64,000 nucleotides of DNA, taken from the NCBI GenBank assembly GCA_965214235.1, contig CBDCBH010000003.1, positions 744,001 through 808,000 of the forward strand, in the 5' to 3' direction. The notes under the pieces were generated by a model. It was given only the letters and a program-made list of their open reading frames with translations, was not told the DNA's origin and searched no databases. Origin of the DNA: Ilyomonas sp965214235. GTDB lineage: Bacteria; Bacteroidota; Bacteroidia; Chitinophagales; Chitinophagaceae. Position numbers and translations under genes: made by a program. Position 1 is the stretch's first letter; every line of letters starts with the position of its first letter. Of the stretch, positions 1-9,370 are shown one piece after another.

Positions 1-1
1 C

Positions 2-340
2 CGTTTTATAAGTCCAACTAAAACACCCGAATACCTTGCCGGTGGGAAGCCGGTTATTTCAACCGCTATTCAGGATGTGGTGTATCCTTACGGCGAAAAA
101 GGTTTGGTGCATATAATAAAGAATACTGAAGAGTTGATACAAAAAGCAGAAATGGAACTTGCATTAACCAGTAAAGAAAAATGGCTTTCCCAGGCAGATG
201 ATTTTTTAAAAGATAGTTCTTGGGATATTTCTTGGCAAAAGATGAACAACCTGATACAAAACGAACTCGACAGAAAAACATCTTCTCATCATTCTAAACA
301 AATAAAAAATCACACAAAAAAGGAGGACGCTTATGTTTGA
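2..340 (+). CDS. glycosyltransferase, C-terminal part (5' end outside window)
   Basis: The reading frame is open from the first bases of the window and ends in TGA at 338-340, so only about 112 C-terminal residues are seen. The motif PTKTPEYLAGGKPVIST is typical of the donor-binding C-terminal lobe of Rossmann-type (GT4-like) glycosyltransferases, where the Glu contacts the nucleotide sugar. It is followed by a helical tail ending in Lys-rich sequence. It overlaps the start of glf by 8 bp, so the two are probably translated together in a surface-polysaccharide operon. The donor and acceptor sugars cannot be told from this fragment. Confidence 0.75.
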   Translation, partial: RFISPTKTPEYLAGGKPVISTAIQDVVYPYGEKGLVHIIKNTEELIQKAEMELALTSKEKWLSQADDFLKDSSWDISWQKMNNLIQNELDRKTSSHHSKQIKNHTKKEDAYV

Positions 341-1478
341 TTATGTAATTGTAGGTGCAGGTTTTGCCGGCAGTGTTTTGGCTGAAAGATTAGCTACAAA
401 AGGGGGCAAAAGAATTTTAATTATAGATAAACGAAACCATATTGGTGGCAACACATACGATTATTATAATAATGATGGAATATTAATACACAAATATGGT
501 CCGCATATTTTTCATACCAATTCAAAAGAAGTTTTTGAATACTTAGGCCGCTTTACCGCATGGCGACCTTATGAACACAGAGTGCTTGCCAGCGTTGACG
601 GGCAACTGGTTCCTATGCCTATTAATTTAACAACCATCAATACTTTGTACGGCTTACATCTTTCATCCGATCAGGTAGAATCATTTTTTGAAAGCCGCGC
701 AGAAGCTAAAGATAAAATAAGAACATCTGAAGATGTTGTGGTGTCAAAAGTGGGAAAAGAACTGTATGAAAAATTTTTCAAATATTATACCCGCAAACAA
801 TGGGATTTAGATCCAAGTGAACTAGATGCATCTGTAACGGCGCGTGTGCCTACACGTACTAATAAAGATGACCGCTATTTTACCGATACTTATCAGGCAA
901 TGCCATTGCATGGCTATACGCAACTGTTTCAAAATATGCTGTCGCACCCGAACATCAGTATTATGCTGAACACAGATTATAAAGATATTTTGGATAGCAT
1001 CCGATACAAATCTTTAATTTTTACCGGGCCTATTGATTCTTATTTTGATTATTGTTATGGCAGGTTGCCGTATCGTTCGTTAGAGTTTCAATTTGAAACA
1101 ATAGAAACAGAACGTTTCCAAAGCACAGGAACTATTAATTATCCGAATGAGCATTTGTACACACGCATCACCGAATTTAAATATCTTACGGGTCAGAAAC
1201 ATTCGAAAACTTCTATTGTGTATGAATATCCAAAAGCTGAGGGCGATCCCTACTATCCTATTCCGCGTCCCGAAAATGCAGAGCTGTACAAAAAATATCA
1301 GCTGCTGGCAGCCACTACTCCCAATGTTTATTTTACAGGCAGATTAGGCACTTATAAATATTACAATATGGATCAGGTGGTGGCGCAATCGCTCACACTG
1401 TTTAAAAAATTAATGCTTGCTGAACAGGATATGGTTCATATCAACGGTAGTTTACAAAAAATGACAATCAAGCAATAA
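333..1478 (+). CDS. glf: UDP-galactopyranose mutase
   Basis: Converts UDP-galactopyranose to UDP-galactofuranose using reduced FAD in the cytoplasm, supplying galactofuranose for surface glycans. The 381 aa length fits the family. The N-terminus has the FAD-binding Rossmann motif (VGAGFAGSVLAERLA, residues 6-20), then RNHIGGNTYDY and KYGPHIFHTN near residues 36-65. The C-terminus has FTGRLGTYKYYNMDQVV, the second flavin contact. ATG 333 is preceded by a strong AGGAGG at 321-326, six bases away, which is unusual in this phylum. The gene overlaps the upstream glycosyltransferase and points to a galactofuranose-containing polysaccharide. Confidence 0.95.
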   Translation: MFDYVIVGAGFAGSVLAERLATKGGKRILIIDKRNHIGGNTYDYYNNDGILIHKYGPHIFHTNSKEVFEYLGRFTAWRPYEHRVLASVDGQLVPMPINLTTINTLYGLHLSSDQVESFFESRAEAKDKIRTSEDVVVSKVGKELYEKFFKYYTRKQWDLDPSELDASVTARVPTRTNKDDRYFTDTYQAMPLHGYTQLFQNMLSHPNISIMLNTDYKDILDSIRYKSLIFTGPIDSYFDYCYGRLPYRSLEFQFETIETERFQSTGTINYPNEHLYTRITEFKYLTGQKHSKTSIVYEYPKAEGDPYYPIPRPENAELYKKYQLLAATTPNVYFTGRLGTYKYYNMDQVVAQSLTLFKKLMLAEQDMVHINGSLQKMTIKQ

Positions 1479-1594
1479 AGTCAACACAATCTTTATAAAG
1501 AACAAAAAATCAAAGCAGTTTTGCTTCAAAGCTTTTTTTACCTTTCATTCTCATTCAATCCTAATCCTATTATTTCAACAAATCTTTCAACAGT

Positions 1595-2902
1595 ATGCAA
1601 ACCGATTCGTCGCGTTTAAGCCCTTTTCGTTCTTTCTGGATGGGCGGTTATGAATGTACCGATCAATTGAACGCATTTGGTAACCGGGTAGATTTTTTAC
1701 ACATCACAGGGCATTTACAAAGATTGGATAAAGACTATGAAGATTTATCTCTTTTCAATATAAAAACCGTTCGCGAAGGCATCCGTTGGAGCCAGGTAGA
1801 AAAACAACCCTATCAATACGATTGGAGTATCGTTACCAAGATGATAGAAGCTGGAAAAAAATGGAACATTCAGCAGGTTTGGGACATTTGCCATTTTGGC
1901 TTTCCTGATGATCTAACACCGCTTCATCCTTTATTTGCACACCGTTTTGCATGTGTTTGCCGTGCGTTTGTTCGTTTTTACAGAACACTGTTACCTGCCG
2001 AAATTTTAATAGTTACCCCAATTAACGAAGTGAGTTTTATTTCTTGGCTGGGTGGTGATGTTCGCGGCACTGCACCCTATTGCACAAAACAAGGCTGGGA
2101 AGTGAAATATGCGTTGATGAAAGCCTACATTGAAGGCATTAAAGCGATTAAAGAAGAAGATTCTTCTGTAAAAATAATGACAACAGAACCTTTAGTAAAT
2201 ATGGTGCCGCCATTGAATGCAACGCCCGAGCAGATTGCTTTTGCAACTATGGCGCATAACAACCAATTTCAATCGGTTGATATGTTGACTGGCCGGTTTT
2301 GTCCTGAATTGGGTGGTAAACCGGAGTACCTTGATATTTTGGGTTTGAACTTTTATTTTAATAACCAATGGGTTGCAAAGACAGAAACCTTTCTTCCCTG
2401 GCTCAACGAGTTTCCCGATTCGCGCTGGCAGCCACTGCATCAGCTTTTTCAACAAGTGTATAAACGATACAACCTACCGATAGTTTTATCCGAAACCAGC
2501 CATCCTAAAGAAGATCGTTTTAAATGGATACGTTTTATTGCCAGAGAATGTAAACTTACTTTGCAGCAGCAGGTGCCGTTGTGGGGCGTTTGCTGGTATC
2601 CGGTTATTGACCGTCCGGATTGGGACCATCTCACTCCATGGCATCATTCCGGTTTGTGGGACGCCGATGTTGAAAAAATAAAGAATGGCATTCCTTCGCG
2701 TGAGTTGCACATATCAACGGCTACAGCTTTTTTACAAGCAGAGCAAGAGATGGCAGCATTTATGGAAAACCAATCAGAAGGCATCGAAACAAACCTTCAG
2801 CCACATGCTGATTTTGTTAGAGAGCTTTTATATCCTGAACGACATCGTTTTAACGCACTATACAGTACATCCTCTTCGCCAGTACTTTCTGAAATGAGTT
2901 AG
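1595..2902 (+). CDS. clan GH-A (GH1-like) glycoside hydrolase
   Basis: A 435 aa cytosolic-looking protein with no signal peptide. It has the TIM-barrel signatures of clan GH-A: TPINEVSF near residue 143 carries the Asn-Glu pair of the acid/base catalyst, and IVLSETSHP near residue 300 supplies a likely nucleophile Glu. N-terminal FWMGGYECTDQ and VREGIRWSQVE resemble GH1 beta-glucosidases and related uncharacterised enzymes. It lies 116 bp after glf, so it may belong to the same glycan locus. Substrate is unknown; beta-glycoside hydrolysis is inferred from the family. It ends at a strong bidirectional terminator. Confidence 0.7.
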   Translation: MQTDSSRLSPFRSFWMGGYECTDQLNAFGNRVDFLHITGHLQRLDKDYEDLSLFNIKTVREGIRWSQVEKQPYQYDWSIVTKMIEAGKKWNIQQVWDICHFGFPDDLTPLHPLFAHRFACVCRAFVRFYRTLLPAEILIVTPINEVSFISWLGGDVRGTAPYCTKQGWEVKYALMKAYIEGIKAIKEEDSSVKIMTTEPLVNMVPPLNATPEQIAFATMAHNNQFQSVDMLTGRFCPELGGKPEYLDILGLNFYFNNQWVAKTETFLPWLNEFPDSRWQPLHQLFQQVYKRYNLPIVLSETSHPKEDRFKWIRFIARECKLTLQQQVPLWGVCWYPVIDRPDWDHLTPWHHSGLWDADVEKIKNGIPSRELHISTATAFLQAEQEMAAFMENQSEGIETNLQPHADFVRELLYPERHRFNALYSTSSSPVLSEMS

Positions 2903-2973
2903 GCAGACAGGCTAAAATTCTTATAAGTAAAAAGCAGGGAGAAGGGTTTGTTTTTACTCCATTTTATAAAAAC

Positions 2974-3009
2974 GAAGAACCCCGCTTTCAATAGAAAGTA
3001 GGGTTCTTC
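2974..3009. terminator. bidirectional hairpin between convergent genes
   Basis: GAAGAACCC (2974-2982) pairs with GGGTTCTTC (3001-3009), and CTTTC pairs with GAAAG inside, around an AATA loop. The hairpin sits between the converging glycosidase and PspC genes and can serve both. Confidence 0.75.
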
Positions 3010-3028
3010 TACCAACAATAAACCTCAT

Positions 3029-5188
3029 TTATATCGCCAGCTTCGATAATAAAATAGTTGAAATACTTGTTGAGGTTTGCATAATAACAGCCGTTTTTGC
3101 CGCCGGTGTTTGCTGCGGCTTTGGTGTTACAGGAACCGTATCAGCAGGTCTTTTTAATTCGCTGTCTATTCTTTGCATTTTTTGCTGCATTTCATTTCTT
3201 TGCCGTTCCAGCTCTTCGCGGTTGCGTTTGTTTTCTTCCAGCTTTTGCTCAATATCATTTTGGTTATCATCATCGTTACTATCGTCTTTTTCTACTTTAC
3301 CATCTGTTCTTTTTAATCCATCTTTTGTCATCACATATTCAACATTATGATCCCAATCATAACCATTGTTGTCATCTCTCCAGATGTTATTGTTCCAGTC
3401 ATCATTACGAAAGCCAATGTGTGCGTTTCCATACCAGTTGGCAACGCTGCCATCTATCATAATTTGTTTACCAACCGGAACCGCTATCGTTACGTACACG
3501 CGCTGGTTTCTAAACTTACGGTTTTCTGTAATAATAATTCCTTTTGAAAGCAGCAGCGCAGAATCTTTTTGCTTTACATTGTACTCTATCTCATTACTTA
3601 ATTCGTTCGCCTGCTCCCGACTGGCGCCATCACTCATTTTTAAAAGTTTTACCTCAAAACTGTCGGCATCGGCTTTTATAATTCTTACATGCAGGTTATT
3701 TACAAAAGCTGTGTCTTCATCAATATTGGCAAAAGGTTCCATTTGCAGCCAGTCATATCGTCCATAATAGGTTCCTATGGGGGCAGCTTGTAATTCCAAT
3801 TTGTTTGTTTTTGCGTTTGTTAATACAACATTTTGTTCGTTAGCTGTGCTGCGATATTTAAAATCGTTTACCAAACAAACAAGCAACCCGATAACACAAG
3901 CCAAACCCAATAACCACAAGGATAAAAATGAGATGCGCAATATGCCGCTATTGCCTTTCATTTTCGCCAGCCGGCGAATAACGGTAGTAATAATTGCAAT
4001 TACCGGAATCCAGATAAACAACAGAACGCCCCAGGCAAAAACCGTTTCCCAGCCATTGTTTAAAATATAATTTTTGAGAGGAAGCAAGCCAATTAATACT
4101 ACACCAAAACCAAACAGCGTACATACAACAGAAACCAAAACAACGCCTACAATAAAATAAACAAAAATCTTTATCAGCAAGGCAAGCACATTACCAAAGC
4201 CACGGCCGTTTCTGCGCGCCGTTTGCGAAACTTCGTTGCCAAACTGCTTGCCTCTTGTACTAAATTGCTTGCCGGTTTGTTGAGCGAATTCTGCTGCTTC
4301 TTTACTAAACCGGGTTACTTGTTCCTGAACGCCTTTCATTTCGTTAGTAATGTTGTTTTTAATTGAATTAAGATCCACTTTTTCGCCTTTCATTTCCAAC
4401 TTATCACTGGCCGATTTTGCTTCGGGCAACACAATCCAAAGTATAATATAAATAATGGTTGCACCGGGACTAAACGATACTGATAAAAAGTTAGGATAAC
4501 CAAACGCTCCCCAGTGCGCCCATTTAAAAAAGAAAGAAAAAAAAGGGATTAAAAACAAAATGCGCGGTACCCAAACATTTACGCCAAAATAATAAGCCAG
4601 GCCTTTGCATACACCTCCAATAAGCTTATCTTCCGGGTCGCGCAATAAGCGTTTACGTGCTGAACCGATTACAGTAGATGCCGTGCTGGGAACAGCTATC
4701 CACAAAACAATGTAAACCAAAAAACCAAAGCCAAAGCCTAATGCAAACACCACAAACAAAATGCGCACAATGAGGGGATCAATACCAAAATAAGCAGCTA
4801 AGCCACCGCACACGCCAGCAATCACTTTATCGTTTTCGCTCCTGTAAAAACGTTCGCCTTTTGTGTACGTGTAGCTTTTGTTATTACTGCTTTCTTCATA
4901 CACCCGGCTTTTTACTTTTTCTTCCTCGCCATCAAAATCTTCAGGTCTGCCAATGCTTTTAATAATTGCATTTACATCTTCATCGGTTATGCAGGTGCCG
5001 CCTTTTTTTAAAGTTTCGCCAAACAGTTCGGCAATGCGGCTTTCAATGTCGTTAATAATTTCTTCTCTTCCTTCTTCATTTATAAAATAGCGACGCAGGC
5101 TATCTACATATTGTTTAAGTATCTCGTAGGCAGTTTCCTCTATCGGTATTACTCTGCCCTGAAAGTTTATGTTGATTACCTTTTTCAT
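3029..5188 (-). CDS. PspC-domain membrane protein with two PspC modules
   Basis: A 719 aa inner-membrane protein. Residues 1-100 form an N-terminal helical domain (VININFQGRVIPIEETAYEIL...) often found before PspC in Bacteroidota. Two PspC modules follow: VIAGVCGGLAAYFGIDPLIVR (about 120-170) and LIGGVCKGLAYYFGVNVWVPR (about 185-270), each with a membrane helix. An amphipathic stretch (about 280-320) leads to three or four more membrane helices, an extracytoplasmic domain, and a C-terminal coiled coil rich in Glu, Arg and Gln. PspC proteins take part in envelope-stress responses; the role here is inferred. It lies 5 bp after padR and is surely cotranscribed and likely repressed by it. Confidence 0.85.
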   Translation of the reverse strand: MKKVININFQGRVIPIEETAYEILKQYVDSLRRYFINEEGREEIINDIESRIAELFGETLKKGGTCITDEDVNAIIKSIGRPEDFDGEEEKVKSRVYEESSNNKSYTYTKGERFYRSENDKVIAGVCGGLAAYFGIDPLIVRILFVVFALGFGFGFLVYIVLWIAVPSTASTVIGSARKRLLRDPEDKLIGGVCKGLAYYFGVNVWVPRILFLIPFFSFFFKWAHWGAFGYPNFLSVSFSPGATIIYIILWIVLPEAKSASDKLEMKGEKVDLNSIKNNITNEMKGVQEQVTRFSKEAAEFAQQTGKQFSTRGKQFGNEVSQTARRNGRGFGNVLALLIKIFVYFIVGVVLVSVVCTLFGFGVVLIGLLPLKNYILNNGWETVFAWGVLLFIWIPVIAIITTVIRRLAKMKGNSGILRISFLSLWLLGLACVIGLLVCLVNDFKYRSTANEQNVVLTNAKTNKLELQAAPIGTYYGRYDWLQMEPFANIDEDTAFVNNLHVRIIKADADSFEVKLLKMSDGASREQANELSNEIEYNVKQKDSALLLSKGIIITENRKFRNQRVYVTIAVPVGKQIMIDGSVANWYGNAHIGFRNDDWNNNIWRDDNNGYDWDHNVEYVMTKDGLKRTDGKVEKDDSNDDDNQNDIEQKLEENKRNREELERQRNEMQQKMQRIDSELKRPADTVPVTPKPQQTPAAKTAVIMQTSTSISTILLSKLAI

Positions 5189-5193
5189 GATGA

Positions 5194-5553
5194 TTAATTG
5201 TTTGATTGGTTATTGTTGGTAATGTTGGTTGGTTGTGTAAGTGAATGAACAGCATCGGCAAGCTCTTTCCATGTGCGTTCCAATTCGGCATAAAAAGAAG
5301 CTCCTTCCTCTGTCATTACAAAATATTTTCGTGGAGGTCCGCTGGCGCTTTCTACCCAGCGGTAAGTAAGATAGCCGGCATTTTTTAATCTGGTAAGCAA
5401 GGGATACAAAGTGCCTTCCAGGATATTGAGGTTGGCCGTTTTCATTCTTTCTACAATATCGCTGGGATAAACTTCGCCCTGCTTTATGATAGACAAAATG
5501 CAAAACTCAAGCACGCCTTTACGCATTTGGCTTTGTGTGTTTTGAATGTCCAT
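5194..5553 (-). CDS. PadR-family transcriptional regulator
   Basis: A 119 aa winged-helix repressor. The core GVLEFCILSIIKQGEVYPSDIVERM and LEGTLYPLLTRLKNAGYL, then WVESASGPPRKYFVMTEEG, match the PadR N-terminal domain with the beta-hairpin wing, followed by a short dimerisation helix. ATG 5553 is the first start and keeps the whole domain. PadR regulators usually repress their own operon and a neighbouring membrane protein, which agrees with the PspC gene 5 bp downstream. The ligand or signal is unknown. Confidence 0.9.
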   Translation of the reverse strand: MDIQNTQSQMRKGVLEFCILSIIKQGEVYPSDIVERMKTANLNILEGTLYPLLTRLKNAGYLTYRWVESASGPPRKYFVMTEEGASFYAELERTWKELADAVHSLTQPTNITNNNQSNN

Positions 5554-5623
5554 ACGAATGATTTTATAAAAATTGTTTTCTGATTAATGTTTTTTACAAC
5601 AACCAAATTTTATTTTGACGACA

Positions 5624-5653
5624 CAAAAATAATAAATATTTACTACCATGCAA
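5624..5653 (-). promoter_or_regulatory. promoter of padR-pspC, with nearby inverted repeat
   Basis: On the minus strand TTG (5651-5653) and TATTTTTG (5624-5631) are 19 bp apart, matching the Bacteroidota sigma-A promoter TTG-N19-TAnnTTTG. Upstream of it lies an inverted repeat TACCTT/AAGGTA (5661-5666 and 5674-5679) around a T-run, which could be a PadR operator. The rest of the 345 bp gap between padR and the HD gene shows no gene. Confidence 0.55.
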
Positions 5654-5866
5654 CACATAGTACCTTTTTTTTTAAGGTAGTTTGTTGTAAAAGGAATCTG
5701 ACTATAAACAAATCATTGACTTCCAATCTTTTAGTCAAAACTGAATCTTTTAAGAAAAGGATAAACGAAATAATAACCTGATGAATGGTAATGTAAAAAC
5801 AAACATGCTTAACAATTTATTTCAGCAATTGTAATTGTTCAATTTATCAACTCATATTTCAAGCAC

Positions 5867-5874
5867 TACATTTG
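5867..5874 (+). promoter_or_regulatory. candidate -7 element for the HD-hydrolase gene
   Basis: TACATTTG matches the TAnnTTTG element and sits 24 bp before the ATG at 5899. No good TTG lies at the expected -33 distance, so this is a weak call. Confidence 0.3.
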
Positions 5875-5898
5875 ATATATAGGATTTCCATTTTTTTT

Positions 5899-7110
5899 AT
5901 GATTAGTCCCAAGCAGCGAAAAATTATTAACGATCCTGTGTATGGTTTCATCACCATTGATACACCGCTTATTTTTGACATTATTGAACATCCCTGGTAT
6001 CAACGGTTGCGGCGTATTCATCAAATGGCGCTGGCTTCTTTTGTTTATCCGGGTGCGGTTCACACGCGGTTTCATCATTCGCTTGGCGCCTATCATCTCA
6101 TGTGCCAGGCGGTAAATGAGCTTTGCCATAAAGGCGTCGAGATTTCGGAGGAAGAAAGTGAAGCTGTAAAAGCTGCTATTTTATTACACGATATTGGTCA
6201 TGGTCCTTACTCTCATGCCTTAGAAAATTTGTTGGTCCCCAATGCTAATCACGAAGAAATTGGTTTGCAAATCATGCACTGCATGAACAAAGATTTAGAA
6301 GGAAGATTAACGCTTGCTATAAACATCTTCACTAATAATTATCCAAAATATTTTTTGCATAGTTTAATCAGCGGGCAAGTAGATGTTGACCGCATGGATT
6401 ACTTAACCCGCGATAGCTTTTATACCGGCGTTAGCGAAGGTGTAATTGGTTATGATCGCATCTTAAAAATGCTTGCCGTATGCAAAGGCGAGTTAGTGAT
6501 TGAAGAAAAAGCCATTTACAGCACCGAGAAATTTTTGGTCGCCCGCAGGCAAATGTATTGGCAGGTGTATTTGCACCGGGCTGTGCTGGCAACGGAAATG
6601 ATGCTGGTAAAAATAATTGAACGGGTTAAAGAAATTTATCAAAGTGACAAGCAATTACAAACCGGCTCTCCGATAGATTATTTTTTAGCCGGCGCCCATC
6701 TTTTTTCAGAAGAATTTATTGATGCATTTTGTCGTGTTGATGATGCCGATGTAATGTTTGCGGTGAAGCGATGGAGCGGGCACCATGACGTTGTTTTAGC
6801 TGTATTAAGCAATGGCTTATTGAATCGTAATTTATTAAAATGTACATTACAAAACGAGCCGGTTGCCGAAGCAACGTTGCAACAAATTCGCAAAGCCATT
6901 GCAAAGCGTTTACAAATTACTGAAAAGGAAGCGGCTTATCTTGCCTTTACGGGTGTGGCTGAAAATACAGCTTATAAATTGACAAATGAAAACGTAAACA
7001 TCTTATTTAAAAATGGCGATGTGAAAGATATTTCGCAGGTTGATAATCCGCTCATCAATCAAACTTTATCTATGCCTGTAAAAAAATTCTACATTTGTCA
7101 ATTACGATAA
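5899..7110 (+). CDS. HD-domain phosphohydrolase (dNTPase-like)
   Basis: A 403 aa protein of the HD superfamily. Metal-binding residues are visible in HTRFHHSLGAYHL (about 53-65), LLHDIGHGPYSHALE (HD pair, about 97-111) and the distal Asp in DVDRMDYLTRDSF (about 163). This layout is that of dGTPase/SAMHD1-like enzymes in Bacteroidota, which hydrolyse nucleotides. The ATG at 5899 is preferred over a TTG nine codons upstream because family members begin near NDPVYGFI. It lies 36 bp before lpxD, a pairing common in this phylum, but a role in lipid A synthesis is not implied. Confidence 0.85.
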   Translation: MISPKQRKIINDPVYGFITIDTPLIFDIIEHPWYQRLRRIHQMALASFVYPGAVHTRFHHSLGAYHLMCQAVNELCHKGVEISEEESEAVKAAILLHDIGHGPYSHALENLLVPNANHEEIGLQIMHCMNKDLEGRLTLAINIFTNNYPKYFLHSLISGQVDVDRMDYLTRDSFYTGVSEGVIGYDRILKMLAVCKGELVIEEKAIYSTEKFLVARRQMYWQVYLHRAVLATEMMLVKIIERVKEIYQSDKQLQTGSPIDYFLAGAHLFSEEFIDAFCRVDDADVMFAVKRWSGHHDVVLAVLSNGLLNRNLLKCTLQNEPVAEATLQQIRKAIAKRLQITEKEAAYLAFTGVAENTAYKLTNENVNILFKNGDVKDISQVDNPLINQTLSMPVKKFYICQLR

Positions 7111-7146
7111 CGGTTGTTAGGTTTACCACTTTTTTATTACTAATTT

Positions 7147-8202
7147 ATGCAATTTAGTGCAGCACAAATAGCCATGATAACTAACGGCGAAACAGAAGGC
7201 GATGCTTCTGTAGCCGTTAACTCATTCGGGAAAATAGAAGAAGCCAAAATAGGTCAGCTTACCTTCCTTGCCAATCCAAAATACGAAGAGTTTTTGTACA
7301 CTACAAAGGCTTCTATTATTATCATAAATAAAAACCAGGAATTAAAAGAAGCAGTTGCCGCAACATTAATTCGCGTGCCCGATGCGTACTCGGCATTTGC
7401 TGTTTTGCTGCGAAAATATCAGGAGATAATAACGCAGCAATTAACCGGCATTCAGCAACCTTCTTATATTTCGGAAAGCTCTGCGTTAGGCGAAGGTGTG
7501 TTTGTTGGTGCGTTTACTTATGTTGGTACAACTGCGCAGGTTGGCAATAACGTAAAATTATTTCCGGGTGTGTATATTGGCAATAATGTTTGTATTGGTG
7601 ATAACACTATTTTGTATCCCGGCGTTAAGGTTTATAACGATTGTGTAATTGGTAAAAATGTTACCATTCATGCCGGTGCCGTAATTGGCGGAGATGGCTT
7701 TGGCTTTGCGCCGCAGCCCGATGGCACATATAAAAAAATACCACAGATTGGCAATGTAATTATTGAAGATTTTGTTGAGATTGGTTCTAATTCTGCCATT
7801 GACCGCGCTACCATTGGCTCTACCATTATTCATAAAGGCGCCAAGCTTGATAACCTTATACAAATTGCACACAATGTTGAAATTGGCAGCAACACGGTAA
7901 TTGCGGCGCAAGCCGGTGTAAGCGGCAGCACCAAAATTGGCAGCAATGTTATGGTTGGCGGGCAAGCCGGAATTGTAGGGCATCTGCACATTGCCGACGG
8001 CACCAAAATAAACGCACAAAGCGGAGTAAGCAAATCTATTAAAATACCAAATATTGCAGTTACCGGCTCTCCGGCGTTTGATTATACTTCCGCACTGCGC
8101 AGCCAGGCATTGAGCCGTAACCTGCCCGACATGGAAAAGCGCATTGCCGAATTAGAAAAATTAGTTCAGCAACTAATAGCCGAGCGCGTTGGCGCAGAAT
8201 GA
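7147..8202 (+). CDS. lpxD: UDP-3-O-(3-hydroxyacyl)glucosamine N-acyltransferase
   Basis: Third step of lipid A synthesis: transfers a hydroxyacyl chain from acyl carrier protein to the 2-amino group of UDP-3-O-acylglucosamine in the cytoplasm. The 351 aa protein has the LpxD uridine-binding N-terminal domain (LTFLANPKYEEFLYTTKAS, about 38-56), then a left-handed beta-helix of hexapeptide repeats (about 110-315) with the catalytic His in IQIAHNVEIG (about 244), and a C-terminal helix (RIAELEKLVQQLI). ATG 7147 gives the usual length. Its partners lpxC-fabZ and lpxA lie 2-4 kb downstream on the same strand, separated by two unrelated genes. Confidence 0.95.
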   Translation: MQFSAAQIAMITNGETEGDASVAVNSFGKIEEAKIGQLTFLANPKYEEFLYTTKASIIIINKNQELKEAVAATLIRVPDAYSAFAVLLRKYQEIITQQLTGIQQPSYISESSALGEGVFVGAFTYVGTTAQVGNNVKLFPGVYIGNNVCIGDNTILYPGVKVYNDCVIGKNVTIHAGAVIGGDGFGFAPQPDGTYKKIPQIGNVIIEDFVEIGSNSAIDRATIGSTIIHKGAKLDNLIQIAHNVEIGSNTVIAAQAGVSGSTKIGSNVMVGGQAGIVGHLHIADGTKINAQSGVSKSIKIPNIAVTGSPAFDYTSALRSQALSRNLPDMEKRIAELEKLVQQLIAERVGAE

Positions 8203-8293
8203 TTATAAATTGATTATTGTTAATGGTAGAATTTGGTTTTACAATTAACTGTTCGCCATTCACAATTCACTACTCACTTCTCACCCATTCTTC

Positions 8294-9262
8294 ATGGATA
8301 CAACCAACTTTATCTATCTTGTTTTTGGTATTGCTTTACTGGTGGCTTTGGTAATTGATCTGGATGTCATCAGCAAAAAAAATTCAATCATCACTATAAA
8401 AAAAGCATTCCTGCAAACCTTGTTATGGGTAGGTTTGTCAATTGCATTTTGGGTATTTATCTGGTTTGAAAAAGACGCGCACATCGCCACTAAATATATC
8501 AGCGCTTATTTAATGGAATGGAGCTTGAGCATTGATAATGTGTTTGTTTTTATTCTTATTTTTTCTTACTTAAAAATAAATAAAAACGCCATTGGCAGAG
8601 CCTTGTTAATTGGCGTATTGCTGGCAATTGCCCTGCGTATTCTTTTTATTGCAGCAGGCATTCAAATCATCAACCGGTTTCAATGGGTGTTGTACATTTT
8701 TGGTTTGTTTTTACTATACACCGGAGTAAAATTATTTTTTCAAAAAGAAGATGAACAATACAAACCACAGGAGTCATCGATTTATAAGTTTGCGAATCGC
8801 ATCTTTCGGATAAGCGACACAAATCCCGAAGGGAAATACACAATAAGCAAAAAAGGTAAGCTTTATTTTACAACATTATCGTTGGTTGTTGTTATGCTGG
8901 CCGGCACCGATATTTTATTTGCGTTTGACAGTATTCCAACCGTAGTATCCCTGGTTCGCGAAAATCCAAAAGTGCCTTTTTCTGCCGATGATATTATGGT
9001 AATTTATTCAAGTAACATTTTTGCTGTTCTGGGCTTACGCAGCTTATTTTTTTTACTTCGGGGCATTGCCAGTCAATTTCAATATTTGCAACAGGGCATT
9101 GCTTTGGTATTGGTTTTCATCGGCGTAAAAATGCTGGTTGACTGGTATGTTCACATATCAATTTATATTTCATTAAGTGTGATTGTTGTTTGCATAACAG
9201 GCGCTATTCTTTTTTCTAAATATAAAAACAAACCGCTTGCAAAAACGGCAGCCAATGAGTAG
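8294..9262 (+). CDS. TerC/Alx-family integral membrane protein
   Basis: A 322 aa protein with about nine membrane helices. The conserved TerC features are the early acidic segment in VIDLDVIS, the WSLSIDNVFVFILIF helix (about 77-91), and GTDILFAFDSIPTV (about 210-223), whose Asp residues are thought to bind metal in this family. TerC/Alx proteins are linked to tellurite resistance, pH response and manganese export; for this protein manganese handling is only an inference. A spacer of 91 bp rich in short AC motifs separates it from lpxD. Confidence 0.85.
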   Translation: MDTTNFIYLVFGIALLVALVIDLDVISKKNSIITIKKAFLQTLLWVGLSIAFWVFIWFEKDAHIATKYISAYLMEWSLSIDNVFVFILIFSYLKINKNAIGRALLIGVLLAIALRILFIAAGIQIINRFQWVLYIFGLFLLYTGVKLFFQKEDEQYKPQESSIYKFANRIFRISDTNPEGKYTISKKGKLYFTTLSLVVVMLAGTDILFAFDSIPTVVSLVRENPKVPFSADDIMVIYSSNIFAVLGLRSLFFLLRGIASQFQYLQQGIALVLVFIGVKMLVDWYVHISIYISLSVIVVCITGAILFSKYKNKPLAKTAANE

Positions 9263-9370
9263 GGAAGTTTTGTCGCTTTTTGTTTTATTACACTGTATTG
9301 TTTAGATTGTTGGATTGCGAAAGCCGATGGCATTATTTTTATTAGTAACTGAACCACTAAATACGAATGT

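Noticed and set aside
3097..4070. Several plus-strand open frames inside the PspC gene
   Set aside because: Antisense shadows of a well-supported gene; their translations lack domain-like sequence.
5587..5781. 64 aa open frame in the padR upstream region
   Set aside because: Overlaps the padR promoter and is AT-driven low-complexity sequence.
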